Source of the DNA: Elmis aenea
Taxonomy: Eukaryota; Arthropoda; Insecta; Coleoptera; Elmidae
Direction: 5' to 3'
Assembly (NCBI GenBank): GCA_947652605.1
Contig: OX393578.1
Location: 39,933,470 to 39,997,469, forward strand
DNA length: 64,000 nucleotides
The position numbers were made by a program, and so were the translations under genes. Positions 1 through 10,918 of the stretch are shown in pieces (the stretch's first letter is position 1; every line of letters begins with the position of its first letter). The notes under the pieces were generated by a model. That model saw only the letters and a list, made by a program, of their open reading frames with translations. It did not search any database and was not told the origin of the DNA.

Positions 1-7
1 TGCTTTA

Positions 8-936
8 CAGTGGCGGATTAACTAAATTGGGGGCCCTAGGCGCCTACCCCCCTTACTTGACGGTAACTAAAATTGCACTTTACGATCTGAAAAATGTTAT
101 TTTCAATTTTAAAAATAAATTCAATTCAACTGAACAGACTACTACAACTATATCATATTAAGTAGACTATGGATATACAAACGTGTTAAATAGCCTTTAA
201 TTTTGTGAATTTACCAATAATGTCTTCATATTCTAAAAATTGAACATCATTTTCAATAAACATAACTGATAATGCGTTTAAGTGCGTATGACTTTAGAGA
301 ATTACCTACGCAAATAGTTTTTCACACGTTTTAATACCGAAAATTATCTTTCACCATTTGCGTTGCAAATCGGTAACGTAAAAATTTTTTAAGATGGTCT
401 CCACATTAGGAAATGTAGATTTCAGTCCTCCAATTAACAATGAAGTGATGAAGTTCATTTTTAAAATATGTTATGTCGATATCTTTTTCATATTTTAAAG
501 TTAATTTTGTTACACATTCATCAAATTGATCGTCGCTTATTGATAAATATTTATTTGCGCTTCTATTATTCAGTTCAGATATAAGTTTATCGCAAATTAC
601 ATTGTAAGTGTTTATAACGAAATTTTGTTTAGCACTGAAATGTATATCATTAGATAGACGATGGATGTCTCGTCGAATTGCAATTTTCTCTTCTTTTTTC
701 TCCCCTTTCCGAAGATCCGATTTTCATGTATGTTTACTAACTTCATAGTAGAAAAAAGAACCAAAAATATGTTGGTAACTATGTTAAATTTTTGTCATAA
801 GTATCAAAACTTAATTTATTAATTTTTAAATGCCTAAAATTGTTTTAACAAATGTTCCTTTTCGTTTGATTAATTTATCCAACCCAGGACAATTTGGGGC
901 CCCCGCCTAGTGCGCCTATTGGGTAATCCGCCACAG
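8..936 (-). mobile_element. degenerate hAT DNA transposon with TIRs and 8-bp target duplication
   Basis: The left terminus starts CAGTGGCGGATTAACTAAAT. The right terminus, read on the other strand, starts CTGTGGCGGATTACCCAAT, so the ends are imperfect inverted repeats that continue into a GGGGGCCC-rich stretch. The base run TGCTTTA at 1-7 reappears as TTGCTTTA at 937-944, which fits the 8-bp duplication of hAT elements; its first base lies outside the window. Remains of a hAT transposase are readable inside on the minus strand. The element is about 930 bp, so it is internally deleted compared with a 2.5-4 kb autonomous hAT. Confidence 0.85.
184..720 (-). pseudogene. hAT transposase C-terminal remnant (ZMYM1-like/TTF-type hAT)
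   Basis: Minus-strand translation of 406-720 gives an uninterrupted piece with RRDIHRRLSND, then NFVINTYNVICDKLISELNN, then ITYFKNELHHFIVNW, ending at a stop at 406-408. This is the pattern of the middle of hAT transposases of the ZMYM1-like/TTF zinc-finger group (a helical region before the C-terminal domain). After frameshifts, the stretch around 184-370 reads KLKRVKNYLR, then LKSYALKRIISYVYIENDVQ and FLEYEDIIGKFTKLKAI. That matches the shape of the hAT C-terminal dimerization domain. Stops and frameshifts make it non-functional. The DDE catalytic part and the BED finger are missing. Confidence 0.7.
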
Positions 937-944
937 TTGCTTTA

Positions 945-3190
945 ATATTTGTCTTATAACATTTGGATTTCCTGCTTGGCCGGGAGCCCCAGTAAAGCTA
1001 GTCTCATCCCTAATACAGCCCTACATTTTTAATTTTTGAAAATTATCAATTCATTTCTAATAAAAACAGTTAAAATAAAATTTAAGTAAACTATATACAG
1101 GGTGACCCAATTTACTCCCTTAAAATTGAGGTTTGTCTATAGAAGCTACAGATATCAATATAGAAGCTACAGATGCCATTTTGTTATAAAAATATTTTTC
1201 AATTTTTTGTAGGCAATAGTCAACTTTTTTATTTTTTACAAACTCCACACTCAATAAATTTTTTTAAACAGCTTTTCTAATTTTTTTAATAATATTTGTT
1301 TTAAACGCTCTAATGCATAATTATTAAAAGGGAGTGCATAATTTATTTTTTTAAACGTTATCTATGTATGCTATTTTATTACAAGGAAGTTCATGTTATT
1401 TAACAGAAATCAACAGTTAGCGCGGTCATGTGGCCTTGTTAGTTTAAAGAATTAAAGTAATTAAGAAGATATCCTATTACATGTTTTACTGCTGAAAGTG
1501 GCCATATTGTGCCCAGTTCCTACATATTGTGGATTCAGAGCTGGTTAAAGGGTTTGCGGGGCTTGAAAATAAATTTGGGTGGCAAAAAACATCCATTTAC
1601 TTATTAAGAATGTTTGTTTCAAATTTATTTTTAGTTTATTGTAAAACAAACATTGCCAGCGCGGGACCCAAGGAGCCGTGTGCAGCGCACACCCTGTACT
1701 CCCCTTGCCGGGATTCTTGGTAGGCACATAAAAATACACTACTTTCCTAATTTAACCAAAGATTGATTTGTTTTATTAATTCATGAAACGTTTATAAGTA
1801 ATACAACAATAAGTTATGGTGCATCAGTAAAATACGTATAATTAATTTTTTCAATTATTACTGTTTCCATTCATTACCCTTTCGTGTTCCCAATTAGCCA
1901 AAATGCTTTGTGTAGTCTTAGCTTTAATTTTAATGTAGAAAATTTGCGCTGATTTAACGTAATATTACTTATGTAAATTTCATATTTTCCCCTAATTTAA
2001 TTGCTTTTGTGTCGTTATGAACGTCGCAGCAAAAGTAAAACATTTTTTCATTCGAATAAGCTTAGTTTCTTCTATTTGTAAATGGGACTTAATAAAAAAT
2101 ACGTTTGGGGGCATAAAAAGCGAGCACGTCTGGTGAATTAAAATTCATTTAACACCAGAGCAAAATAACGCGTTTTAAAATCGCAAAATTCAGCTCGCTC
2201 GGCTTGGAGGTCTGCTAGCGGAAAAGCCGTAGCTGCCTGATCCGTGATCCCTTTGATGACTGCTAATTCGGCCTGACTGGCCCGGATTACTCCGGTACAT
2301 TCCCTTTCCACTTCTGCTGACGCTGCCGGCATCAACATCCTCCCCCTCCTCGTCAACGGTTTAGTATTTCGCAGTGAAAAAGTTACGCCGTCTTAAATTT
2401 ACTTCGTCGTTTTTCATTTGCCAACACTCACCTTAAAAGAAAAACTTATCGCGAGCACATCAGTCGAAGTTTTAAAAAGCTGCAAACGCGAGTTTTTAAA
2501 AAAGCCGCAGTATATAGGCACAATAAATTTGATAATTTATTTAGACCAAAAAACGCTTTCATCTGGTTCTTCTTTATGAAAAACAAAATTGAAAACGCGT
2601 AAGCTTTATGAGGCAAATAAGCGAGCTGAATCTGTGTATTTGAAACGGTAACACAAGTACTAATTGCCAGCTAATGTGAAGCTAATCTGATACAGATTTA
2701 TACATTCTGTGACTTCAATTACTCCACATAAAAAGAACACCTACGAATTAATTTATACCCAGATGAATGAATATAATAATCCAGTAAACATCTTTTTATA
2801 CAAAAATGTTTGCGTATTGACTTGTTCTAATATAAGTTAAAGAAAATGTTGTATATTACCAAAAACTCTTATAATATGGTATTATTTATTTCTGAATTTA
2901 ATTATTAATGCAGAAACTTTCCAAGATTGTCACGTTTATCTAGCGAATTTTTAATTTTAACAATTTTAAGCTCAATTCTAGAACAGTGGATTTTGACGCA
3001 ATTCGATTTAAAACTTGAGAAAGATAATGTGACGCGTCCGTTTATTTTTGATTGTGGCTCATCATCGTGTTTATGGCCACTGTGGCTGTACACCACAAGT
3101 GAATATTTAAATATTTTTAGGTAATTTGTTTTATTAATGTTAAAACTTTCATAAATTAAAGTATTACAAGTTTTACTAAATGATACGTTA
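945..3190. other. stretch without a recognised gene
   Basis: AT-rich DNA. At 1096 a TACAGGGTGACCCAATTT terminus like those of the foldback families starts, but I could not find its partner end. A 16-bp unit, TATAGAAGCTACAGAT, is repeated in tandem around 1138-1174. A GC-rich island at about 2190-2350 is listed separately. The stretch 2620-2720 is homeobox-site-like (TAATTG, CTAATCTGAT) and less degenerate in look than the rest; I cannot assign it. Confidence 0.5.
2138..2356 (-). other. GC-rich island with a 72-codon open frame, unassigned
   Basis: The base composition of 2190-2350 is clearly richer in G+C than the neighbours, and the minus strand is open for 72 codons (starts MTRRGRMLMPAASAEVERE, alanine/glutamate rich). 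I recognise no domain. It could be an untranslated exon, an enhancer or a promoter island, or a chance open frame in GC-rich DNA. No convincing splice signals flank it. Confidence 0.2.
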
Positions 3191-3191
3191 G

Positions 3192-3390
3192 CAGTGGTTC
3201 TCAAACTTTTTACTCTGACGGCCCGTTACAAAATTAAATAAGCACAGAGGACTCCAATTAATTGTTTTGTAGACAATATTTTTGTTTTCTTCCGGCCTGA
3301 CAAATAAATTTGGATGATATTTGAACATTATGAAAGGGCTCGAAGACCCCTTCAGAAGGATTCAGGGACCGCCAGGGGTCCGCGGACCAA
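3192..3390. mobile_element. hAT-type MITE (CAGTGGTTCTCAAACTTTTT terminus)
   Basis: The left end, CAGTGGTTCTCAAACTTTTT, is the classic terminus of non-autonomous hAT elements. The other end holds the usual GGACCGCCAGGGGTCCGCGG followed by a decayed terminus. The flanks read ACGTTAG before the element and GCGTTAG after it, an eroded 8-bp duplication. No coding content. Confidence 0.6.
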
Positions 3391-3464
3391 TGCGTTAGTG
3401 TATGTTTAATATTATTAATTCAAAAATAAATGAATGAAGGTGTCATAAAAAACATTTTTGCCAG

Positions 3465-4382
3465 TAGGCATGCACCGATTAATCTGTAGATAATCGGCAA
3501 TCGGCCGTTTCGGCTCTCTTTTCTCTAATCGGTTATCGTTTTTTTGGGGCCGATTATTTGGTTCTAATCAGGGCTAGAAACCGAAAAAAATTTTGGTTAA
3601 CGGTTAACCGAAATCAAGAACTTTATTTTTATAACGGTTTTTGTTGAAAAACCGGTTTTTTCCGTAAAAAACCGGTTTTGAAAAACCCGGTTAATTTAAC
3701 CGGTTTTTAACATTATTCAGATTTGGAATGCAAAGTATAAAAAGATATTATCTATTTACAATTTTATAATATATGTACAATCAAGCATTCAGTAATTACT
3801 TTTGGTAAACTAATCGCATTTAATACAGATTTTGTATTTTTTCAAAATAATTTTTATTAAAAAGAGATGTTTAAAAAACCGGTTTTTTATTATTTTGGTT
3901 GAAGGTTACCGTTTTTTTTGCCTTCAAAAATAACGGTTTCGGTTTCGGTTAAAAATCACAATTTTGGACAAAAAATAAAGGTTAACCGGTTTTTTAAATT
4001 TAATTTTGCCAGTTTACTGAACTGTAGTAAGCTTTTCATTTTTATCCTAATTTTTGACCCGACATTATGATGCTATTAATTAATACGAAAAATGAAAAAT
4101 TAAAAAGTGATTTAGGAAAAATACCCTGAAATAATAAAACAAAGGTTAAATAACCAAAAACACTTTTAATGGATGTATAATTAAATTCTAGTGCTCCTTA
4201 ATAATTATAATGTAAGTAGATAAGAGCTTCTCACGAAGAAACTAAGTAAAAAGACAAAGTTAAGTCACATTAAACACATAATAATAAGTGCATTAATAAT
4301 GTATCCCAAAGAATCGTATGTAAGTTTCAATAATCGGTTGATTAATCGGTAATCGGCCAATTTGCTTAACGGTGCATCCCCA
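3465..4382. mobile_element. hAT-type MITE with GCATGCACCGATTAATC termini
   Basis: The ends are TAGGCATGCACCGATTAATC on the left and, read inverted, TGGGGATGCACCGTTAAGC on the right, both running into ATTAATCGG/AATCGGC-rich subterminal repeats. Flanks TTTGCCAG (3457-3464) and GTTGCCAG (4383-4390) match at 7 of 8 positions, a hAT-length duplication. A second element appears to be inserted inside (about 3560-4010). A fragment of the same MITE family lies at 35265-35361. Confidence 0.7.
3560..4010. repeat. AACCGGTTTT-rich insert related to the hAT at 50146-51016
   Basis: Dense, mutually inverted runs of AAAAACCGGTTTT and CCGTTTTTTT lie between GGGCTAGAAACCGAAAAA and GGTTAACCGGTTTTTTAAA. The same subterminal vocabulary occurs in the hAT element at 50146-51016, so this is probably a nested, non-coding relative. 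Exact borders and a target duplication could not be fixed. Confidence 0.5.
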
Positions 4383-4390
4383 GTTGCCAG

Positions 4391-5310
4391 GCAGCATATT
4401 CGTCAAATATTGTACAAAAGTTTGATGAGTATTATATCCACTTGTTTATAAACGTCGTCCCTGTTTAGAGGTTCTGTCCCGGTGTTCCGGTTTAGAGGTT
4501 ATGTCCCGGTGTCCCGGTCGGTTTCGCGTTTGTCCCGGTTTCTGAAAAAAAAATATTTCGCACCGATTTTTTTTGTGAAATCTGTCCGCGCGGGTAACAA
4601 AAACATGGCGAGGAGCTAAGAAAACGTGTTTCAGTAATTTTGTTGTGTAACGACTTTGCGTGGGTGTTATAGGGTTGCCAATAGCACGCTTTTGGGGCGA
4701 ACATACGCATTTTCTGGAAAATATTAATGTGTATGATGTACGCATGCCATTGAAGATATTCAGATTTGTTTAAAGGTAATTATAGCTATTTGAACAAGCA
4801 ACAATGAAACAAATTTAGAGCAAAAGCCTATGTTTTTTAAAATTCTCGACTGAAATAGTGTTGATTTTTTAAATTAATATTAATATTATGTTTATAATTG
4901 TAGCTAAATAGACATTATTAGTGAAATTTTTTACCTTAATTACGAATAAATTTGTAGAAGGTGGGGACAATCTGACAAAAAAAATCTGAAAAGATTCTCC
5001 CATAAATCTGTAATTTTGGATTATGGTTAAGTACTCTAACTTTCCATTAAAAAATTAAAAAAACATTTGAACTTTTAAAATTAAAAAAAATTGCCTGTGG
5101 CACATTTTGTTTCCCTCCACTTTTTGCATAACTCTTATGATTAAAAAAAAGGTTGTCGTGTCCCGGTTTGACTTAACGAAATTATGGTAGGCCTAAACTA
5201 AGTTAATGTATAGTGGGGCAACAGCCAACCATACTTTTTTGGATTATTTCTTCTTATAAATGCTTTTTTGTTTGGCATACGAAATTTAGTATTACCAGCG
5301 TGTTACTGTA
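4391..5310. other. unassigned stretch with a 27-bp tandem repeat
   Basis: At about 4463-4516 the unit TTTAGAGGTTCTGTCCCGGT plus GTTCCGG occurs twice with few changes, followed by more TCCCGG motifs; another TCCCGGTTTGAC lies at 5161. This resembles the subterminal repeats of a decayed DNA transposon, but I found no matching termini. The rest is AT-rich without readable coding sequence. Confidence 0.4.
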
Positions 5311-7163
5311 ATACAGGGTGATTGATTGGAGACCGGGACAAAAATATATGAAAAAGGATATTGATCTGAAATTTTGGTTATGACCGTAATGACATCTGAT
5401 CTGTTTATTGAAAATATTTTCAATATGACAACACTGCCGGAAATACCGGAAGTTGACGTCTACTTTCTTATTTCAAATACAATAGTCCATTTTTTATTGC
5501 GTATTTGGGTTCAAAACGTTATTTTAGAGGGATATTTATTAGCATTCCCTATACCTGTTCAGTAATTTTTTAGATTTTTGGACTTTTTTGAAATTTTTTT
5601 GATTTTCATCCTGATGCTTAATATTATCTATTTTGAAAAAAAAAAACGCTTAAATTTAGACCATGGCTAGAAGAAACCTTAGAGTACATCCTGGAATTTT
5701 TGCAATCGATGCATTACTTACAGGGTGTCCAAAATTTAATTTTCTCTTAATACAACCTCAGACCACTAAAACTCGTTTTTTTCAAATACAATGCCCAAAC
5801 TTTTTTTTCATTTTCTAATGCAAAATTACATTCTGCATCAATCTGTATCAGCGTTTCCTATACCTATCTGCAATAATTTTAGAGTTATTAGGAATTTATC
5901 ATAAAGTTAAGAGAAATTGAAATATTTTTAAATAGAAGGCCTTGGAAATGACAACAAATGCCGACATTAATAACCGTAAACCACTTCTATGGCGTTTGTC
6001 TGAAGTATCCATCAAAATGGAAAATCAAGAGTATTCAAACACGGATATTTTGAACTTATTTTATATTCATAAAGAATGTCACTGGATTATTGAAAGAACT
6101 TGCCGTGTGTTCAGTGAGAGGCATCCTCATTTGACTGTAATTACCAGACAGAAATTTCAATGAATAGAATCAATTTTTTTGCAATTTAGAAGTGTGAAAT
6201 CTGCTAGTATTCTACCTAAGCGTGTGACAAATAATGAAACTAACGAAGTTAACATCTTGGGATATTTTAATGACCATCCTCAGCGGTCAATTCGATTGGC
6301 AGCGCAAGACTCGAGTTTAAGATACTATGCTGTACAAGTTATATTAAAAATGCACAGCTATTCGTTGGCACTTTTAATAATCTTGTGATATTGTCCATGA
6401 ATGTGAAATAAGTTCAAAATATTCGTGTTTGAATACTCCTGATTTTCCATTTTCATGAATACTTCAGAAACGCAATAAAAGTGGTTTACAGTTATTATTA
6501 TTGGCTTTTGTTGTCATTTCCAAGGCTTACTACTTTAAAATGTTACAATTTCTCTTAACTTTATCAAAAATTTTTAATAACTCGAAAATTGTTGCAGATA
6601 GGTATCTATAGAAAACGCTAATACAGATTGATGCAGAATGTAATTTTACATTAGAAAATGAAAAAAAAGTTTGGGCATTGTGTTTGAAAAAAACGAGTTT
6701 TAGTAGTCTGAAGTTGTATTAAAAGAAAATTAAATTTTGGACACCCTGTAAGTAATGCATCGATTACAAAAATTCCAGGATGTACTCAAAGGTTTCGTCT
6801 AGGCATGGTCTAAATTAAGGCGTATTTTTTTTTAAATGGCGGTGTTAGATAATATTAAGCATCACGATGAAAATCAAAAAATTTTCAAAAAAGTCCAAAA
6901 ATCTAAAAAATTACTGCACTTAGGTATAGGGAATGGTAATAAAAGTCCCTATAAAATAATGTTTTTAATCCAAAAATGCAATAAAAAATAGACCATTGTA
7001 TTTGGTATAGAAAGTAGACGTCAACTTCCGGTATTTTCGGAAGTGTCGCCGTATTAAAAATATTTTAAATAAACAGATCAGAGTCATTATGGTTATAACC
7101 AAAATTTCAGATCAATACCCTTTTTCATAAATTTTTAAGTCCCGGTCTCAATCGATATATATA
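5311..7163. mobile_element. 1.85-kb foldback (palindromic) mariner-like element, family B
   Basis: The left end starts TACAGGGTGATTGATTGGAG. The right end, read inverted, keeps GACCGGGAC and the following bases, but its outermost 15 or so bases are eroded. About 750 bp of each side are inverted copies. For example, 5347-5400 pairs with 7080-7135, 5688-5760 with 6725-6800, and 5942-6060 with 6395-6530. The unpaired centre (about 6060-6395) is readable as part of a transposase, and the start of that reading frame extends into both arms. The structure therefore looks like the 5' end of an autonomous element duplicated in inverted orientation, with the rest lost. Confidence 0.8.
6018..6388 (+). 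pseudogene. N-terminal fragment of a mariner-like transposase (DUF4817/HTH type)
   Basis: Starting from the ATG at 6018, the reading is MENQEYSNTDILNLFYIHKE followed by CHWIIERTCRVFSERHPHLT. After a stop at 6161 it resumes with LPKRVTNNETNEVNILGYFN and QRSIRLAAQDSSL. This order (a YGECHxNAxxAxRxYxERxP-like first helical domain, then a linker, then a second HTH with an RxxAxxSG-like core) is the N-terminal DNA-binding half of insect transposases often annotated DUF4817. The catalytic domain is absent. The start codon and about 15 codons are repeated in the opposite palindrome arm (minus strand, around 6400-6460). Family call by pattern only. Confidence 0.6.
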
Positions 7164-8483
7164 CTTTGAAAATTAATTTTACACGGCTACCCTCCTGATC
7201 TAGTTATAATGGAAACCTTGCCAATGTTTTACCACATTTTACGAACAGAGAAGATATAATCATAAAATATTATTAACCAATATGTAAACTAAAATATCAA
7301 TACGAAATGAATTAACATCAAAAAAGTGTATGTATTTATGAATAAATAATGATAAATATTGTTGCCGTTGCCATATTATATTAAACGGATTGCAGCGATC
7401 TTGATAAAAATTGCCAAATATGCTGTATTTCATTCTTTCGTACATTTTCTTGCAATGTGTTCTCGTAAATCAAAGCCAGACAAATTAAAATACACAAAAA
7501 TGAATAGCAACGGAATGAAAATTGACATATCGCTTTGCGTTTGCAAAATATTGTAAAACTTTTAACATTCCTCACGAACAGCTTCTTAGCTTTTAATTAA
7601 ATTGCGCGTTTTGTTTTTTCTTCTTCCGAAGTGTCCAATTGTGGGTAATATGTTTCATTCCGATTAGACACGAAGGAAAATTCGGTTCGATAAATTACCG
7701 GTAAGTCTAAGCTGCAGAACAAGTGGAGGAGATCTGATCGTAGCGAGGTGTTGCGTGTATGGAGTAATTTGTTAAATTCCCAGGAGTTCCGGCGGTAACG
7801 ATATAGTTCCAATGACACGCCTGCCACGTGACACCGCTACATCCCGTAGCGCCATCTAGCGTCTAGCGTATGCTCGCCCTTCTTGTTGTTTGCCTTGTTA
7901 TTAAAGGGCTTGGGTTTCCGCCTATTCTTTCATTTATTCCAATGATAATAAGTTATGCGATTGCACGGTATTGAATTTCTCTCATCAATTTTGTTTAGTT
8001 AGGCTGTTTCGTGATGAGACACGAAAAATGGGATTTTATTATATATTTGTTGTGAAACACAAATCAAAAACGCCAGCTGTAACCGAGTATCGAAACGACA
8101 TTTGAGAGAAAGCTGTTACAAAGCAAAAAGTATCGTCTCCGAAATATAATTAGATATTTCACTAGTTATTGTCATTTTATACGCCATTTGATTTTAAATT
8201 AGAGAGATTCTATGTTCTTACAAATATAACGAGGAAGACAATTTCGATTCAAAGCGAAGTCAATTACTCAAATTTGGTTTAAAAATGCATTGTAAACTAC
8301 ATCATATAAATGAAATATCACGTTATTAGGAACTGACGGTACTTAACGTGTGAAATAAATAATAAAACAATAAAAATTTATTACCTCATTATCGAAAGAA
8401 AAAGTTAATAACAATTTAATTGAAAATTCATTGCTATACAAAGATTTTATTTAAATCAAGAATTGCGTTTAAGTAATGTATGT
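7164..8483. other. unassigned stretch
   Basis: No recognisable coding sequence. The segment 7600-7910 is less AT-rich (it contains CTGCCACGTGACACC with a CACGTG E-box core, and GCGCCATCTAGCG) and could be regulatory, but nothing more can be supported. Confidence 0.4.
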
Positions 8484-9100
8484 ATACAGCGCTATTCAAA
8501 AAGTCAAATATTATCGATTTCTCAAAAAATTATATTCTTTTTAAAAGTTGGTGCATGACCTAAAACTAATTTTAGAGATGAAAAAAAGTTTAATAAAAAG
8601 TTATAGGACACTAGATTTTAGCGATTTTTGAAGTATTCGCAAGAGTAAAGTGCCCTTATTTTAAGAGATACAAAACATTTTTATCGGAAAAGTTATTAAG
8701 AATCTAAAACTAAGGCTAGATTTAAATTTTGACGGTCAAATTCCAACTTCTATTTTTTAAGAAATTTAAACGTTCAAAAAATCAAAAAGCCACTAAAGTC
8801 TAGTGTTGATCTAGAAATATGACTTTTTATTAAGCTTTTTTTTATCTTAAAATTAGTTTTCAAGTATGGAACAACTTTTATCAAGAATAAAATTTTCTGA
8901 GAATTCGATAATAATTTTTTTTCCCATTTGTTGCAGACTTTTTAAATGTTGAAATTTCTTAAAAAATAAAAGTTAGAATTCGACTGTAAAATTTAAATCT
9001 AGCCTTATTTTTAATTTCTAAATTATTTTTTTTGTCCCATAACTTTATTTGTATCTCTTAAAATAGGGCACTTTACTCTTGCGGAAAGTATGAAGCTTGA
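8484..9100. repeat. cluster of overlapping inverted repeats
   Basis: Several arms fold back on each other. AAGAGTAAAGTGCCCTTATT (about 8642) pairs with the inverted copy near 9062. The stretch 8710-8790 (GGCTAGATTTAAATTTTGAC) pairs with 8935-9005. The stretch 8510-8600 pairs with 8825-8910. The left border reads TATACAGCGCTATTC, a decayed form of the TACAGGGTG-type terminus. It is probably an old foldback element with internal rearrangement. Confidence 0.6.
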
Positions 9101-9264
9101 TAAGGGAAGAATTGCAAGTCTAAATAAATATTAATCAGTGGTGTGCAAATTTGCCAACTTTGTAAACGTATAGACTTACTTCCGAAAAAATTGGCAAATG
9201 CAGCAATGACGTTGAAGAAAAATGAATGAAAAACTCCCTAACAAAGAAGTTTCAATTTTTTTTC

Positions 9265-9894
9265 ATATATTATTTAATGATGCATCAAATATAAAAAAAT
9301 GTATTGGCTAATCGGGAGGAATTCCCCTCTGTCACTACATAATAAACTTTTGTTATACAAGCAAATTTTAAAACCTGTATGGACATATGGGGTACAGCTA
9401 TGGGGATGCACCAAACAGAGTAATATTCAAATCATCCAGAGATTCCAGAACAAAGCATTAAGGAACATCGTTGATGCACCCTGGTACTGCAGAAACAGTG
9501 ACATACATCGGGACCTCAACATGGACACTGTAACCGACACAATTAAGAAGTTTGCCAAGGGCCACGAGGAAAGGCTCCATCACCACGTAAACGTCGAGGC
9601 GATCCAGCTCCTGGACACTACAGGACTAGTAAGAAGACTCAAAAGGGTTAAACCTTTTGAGTTAGTTTAAACAAAAGTGAAAAGCAGAGACTGTGCGGTA
9701 GTGTGCACGTTAACAATTAGTGTACCTATATATTAGCAAACTAAGGACTACCATTGGGTAAATCTTAGAATAAGTTTGAACATTATTAATTTAGGCTAGA
9801 ATTAAACGGCTTATTGGTCTTAAAGACCAGATTGCATGTCATAAACCCGATAAGGGTTATTAAAAAAAAAAAAAAAAAATATATTATTTAATGA
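9265..9894 (+). mobile_element. 5'-truncated Jockey-clade non-LTR retrotransposon with 16-bp target duplication
   Basis: The insert spans 9281-9878 and ends in an A run. It is flanked by a perfect 16-bp direct repeat, ATATATTATTTAATGA, at 9265-9280 and 9879-9894. This is textbook target-primed reverse transcription: truncated 5' end, poly-A 3' end, variable-length duplication. About 200 bp of 3' untranslated sequence separate the stop codon from the A tail. The exact duplication indicates a fairly recent insertion. Confidence 0.93.
9281..9670 (+). pseudogene. C-terminal piece of Jockey-like reverse transcriptase ORF2
   Basis: The open frame runs from the first base of the insertion (CIKYKKMYWLIGRN) through LLLYKQILKPVWTYGVQLWG, IIQRFQNKALRNIVDAPWYC and SDIHRDLNM to the stop at 9668-9670. 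This is the conserved region after the RT domain of Jockey-clade elements. The endonuclease and RT catalytic motifs were lost with the 5' truncation. No internal stop has accumulated. The Jockey copy at 42750-43754 encodes the same region with many identical residues but is not the same subfamily. Confidence 0.85.
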
Positions 9895-10045
9895 ATGAAA
9901 CATCGGTGTATGTAAACTAATCATTTTTTTAATAAACATTTTTGTAAATAAATTATTTTCTACAAATAGACATGTTGTGATGGTGAGTAGTTTTTAAGTG
10001 AACAATAAAATATAATGAAATGATACATACATACACGTAAGGTTA

Positions 10046-10480
10046 GTTCCAACAAGGCCATGTACGATCTTATGTACTATCAAGATTCTGCGCAGTATCA
10101 ATATCGCGTTCCACCACAGTCTCTGATAGTTCACCGGACGGTTAGTCGGCTGTTTCAACAAAATTAATACAAGAACTAGTCAGTGTACGGTCAAAACAGT
10201 ACGTGAAGGCACGTACTAGCGCTTGGATTTTTACACGCATGCGCTGTTCATAACTAACATATGCTCTGGTACCTATGCATCGCCCTCCCAATTTCATTTA
10301 GTACTGGATTTCTAAAGTGTTTACCTTTGCGATGCGCACATCTCTATGAACCCAATAGACACAAATGTCATTTACAGTTAGGCCAGTCGTAAAAAGGTCC
10401 CAACAACGGCTAATAATGGCCAATACATTTATTAGTACATATAGTTCAGGCATACGAATAAACCAGTTCACGTACTTATC
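10046..10480. repeat. dispersed repeat R1, copy A
   Basis: About 430 bp starting GTTCCAACAAGGCCATGTAC and including GCGCAGTATC, ATATCGCGTTCC, TAGTCGGCTGTTTC and TTTACACGCATGCGCTGTTC. It aligns over most of its length with copy B (12100-12550) and with the copy split by a retrotransposon (20656-20696 plus 23845-23988). I found no coding sequence, poly-A tail or clear TIR, so its class is unknown. Confidence 0.75.
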
Positions 10481-10592
10481 CATGAATAGGTTTTAAATCG
10501 CTTGTTTGAACAAACTTATAATATCAATTTCTGATGTGGGCAAAAGGGCAACATATCCCGCAATCGTCTCAGCAATAGTTGGCAACCCTATG

Positions 10593-10918
10593 TCAAGCTA
10601 GCTTTTGTTTCGAAGTGAGCAACTGCGGCATTAATTTTGCGCAAACCTTACTTAACCCCAATTCTTCAGTTAACAATATGATGTACCCGTTCATACTGCA
10701 TACGACTTCAGCTATCTTATGCGTTTTCATTCGATGATATGTGAAAAGTAAAATCATAGAATTTATCAATGTTTCCAGCAGTCACTGCCATTGATGGCTT
10801 CGCCCTGCGCAGATCGTTTGCCCTATTTGACAAGTGCTATCCACATTTTAACCATGGAGTACGAAGGTGCAGTGTTAACCATCTGTTTATGAGTTTCTTC
10901 ACGCCTTAAACGTTTTTA
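10593..10918 (-). pseudogene. mariner transposase N-terminal remnant
   Basis: Minus-strand translation in shifting frames gives KRLRREETHKQMVNTAPSYS, MVKMWIALVK, AVTAGNIDKFYDF, RVHHIVN and then, one frame over, EELGLSKVCAKLMPQLLT. These match in order the paired helix-turn-helix part of mariner transposases (the APSYSTVKxW, TPENIxKV, ERVHxIL and LGMxKLCARxVP landmarks). At least two frameshifts and several stops are present. The catalytic D,D34D region is not present here. It lies right next to R1 copy A, but no mariner TIR was found. Confidence 0.75.

Noticed and set aside
4446..4745. 99-codon minus-strand frame with HRD(I/R)TSKPEHRDRTSK repeats
   Set aside because: The repetition comes from the 27-bp DNA tandem repeat, not from a protein family.
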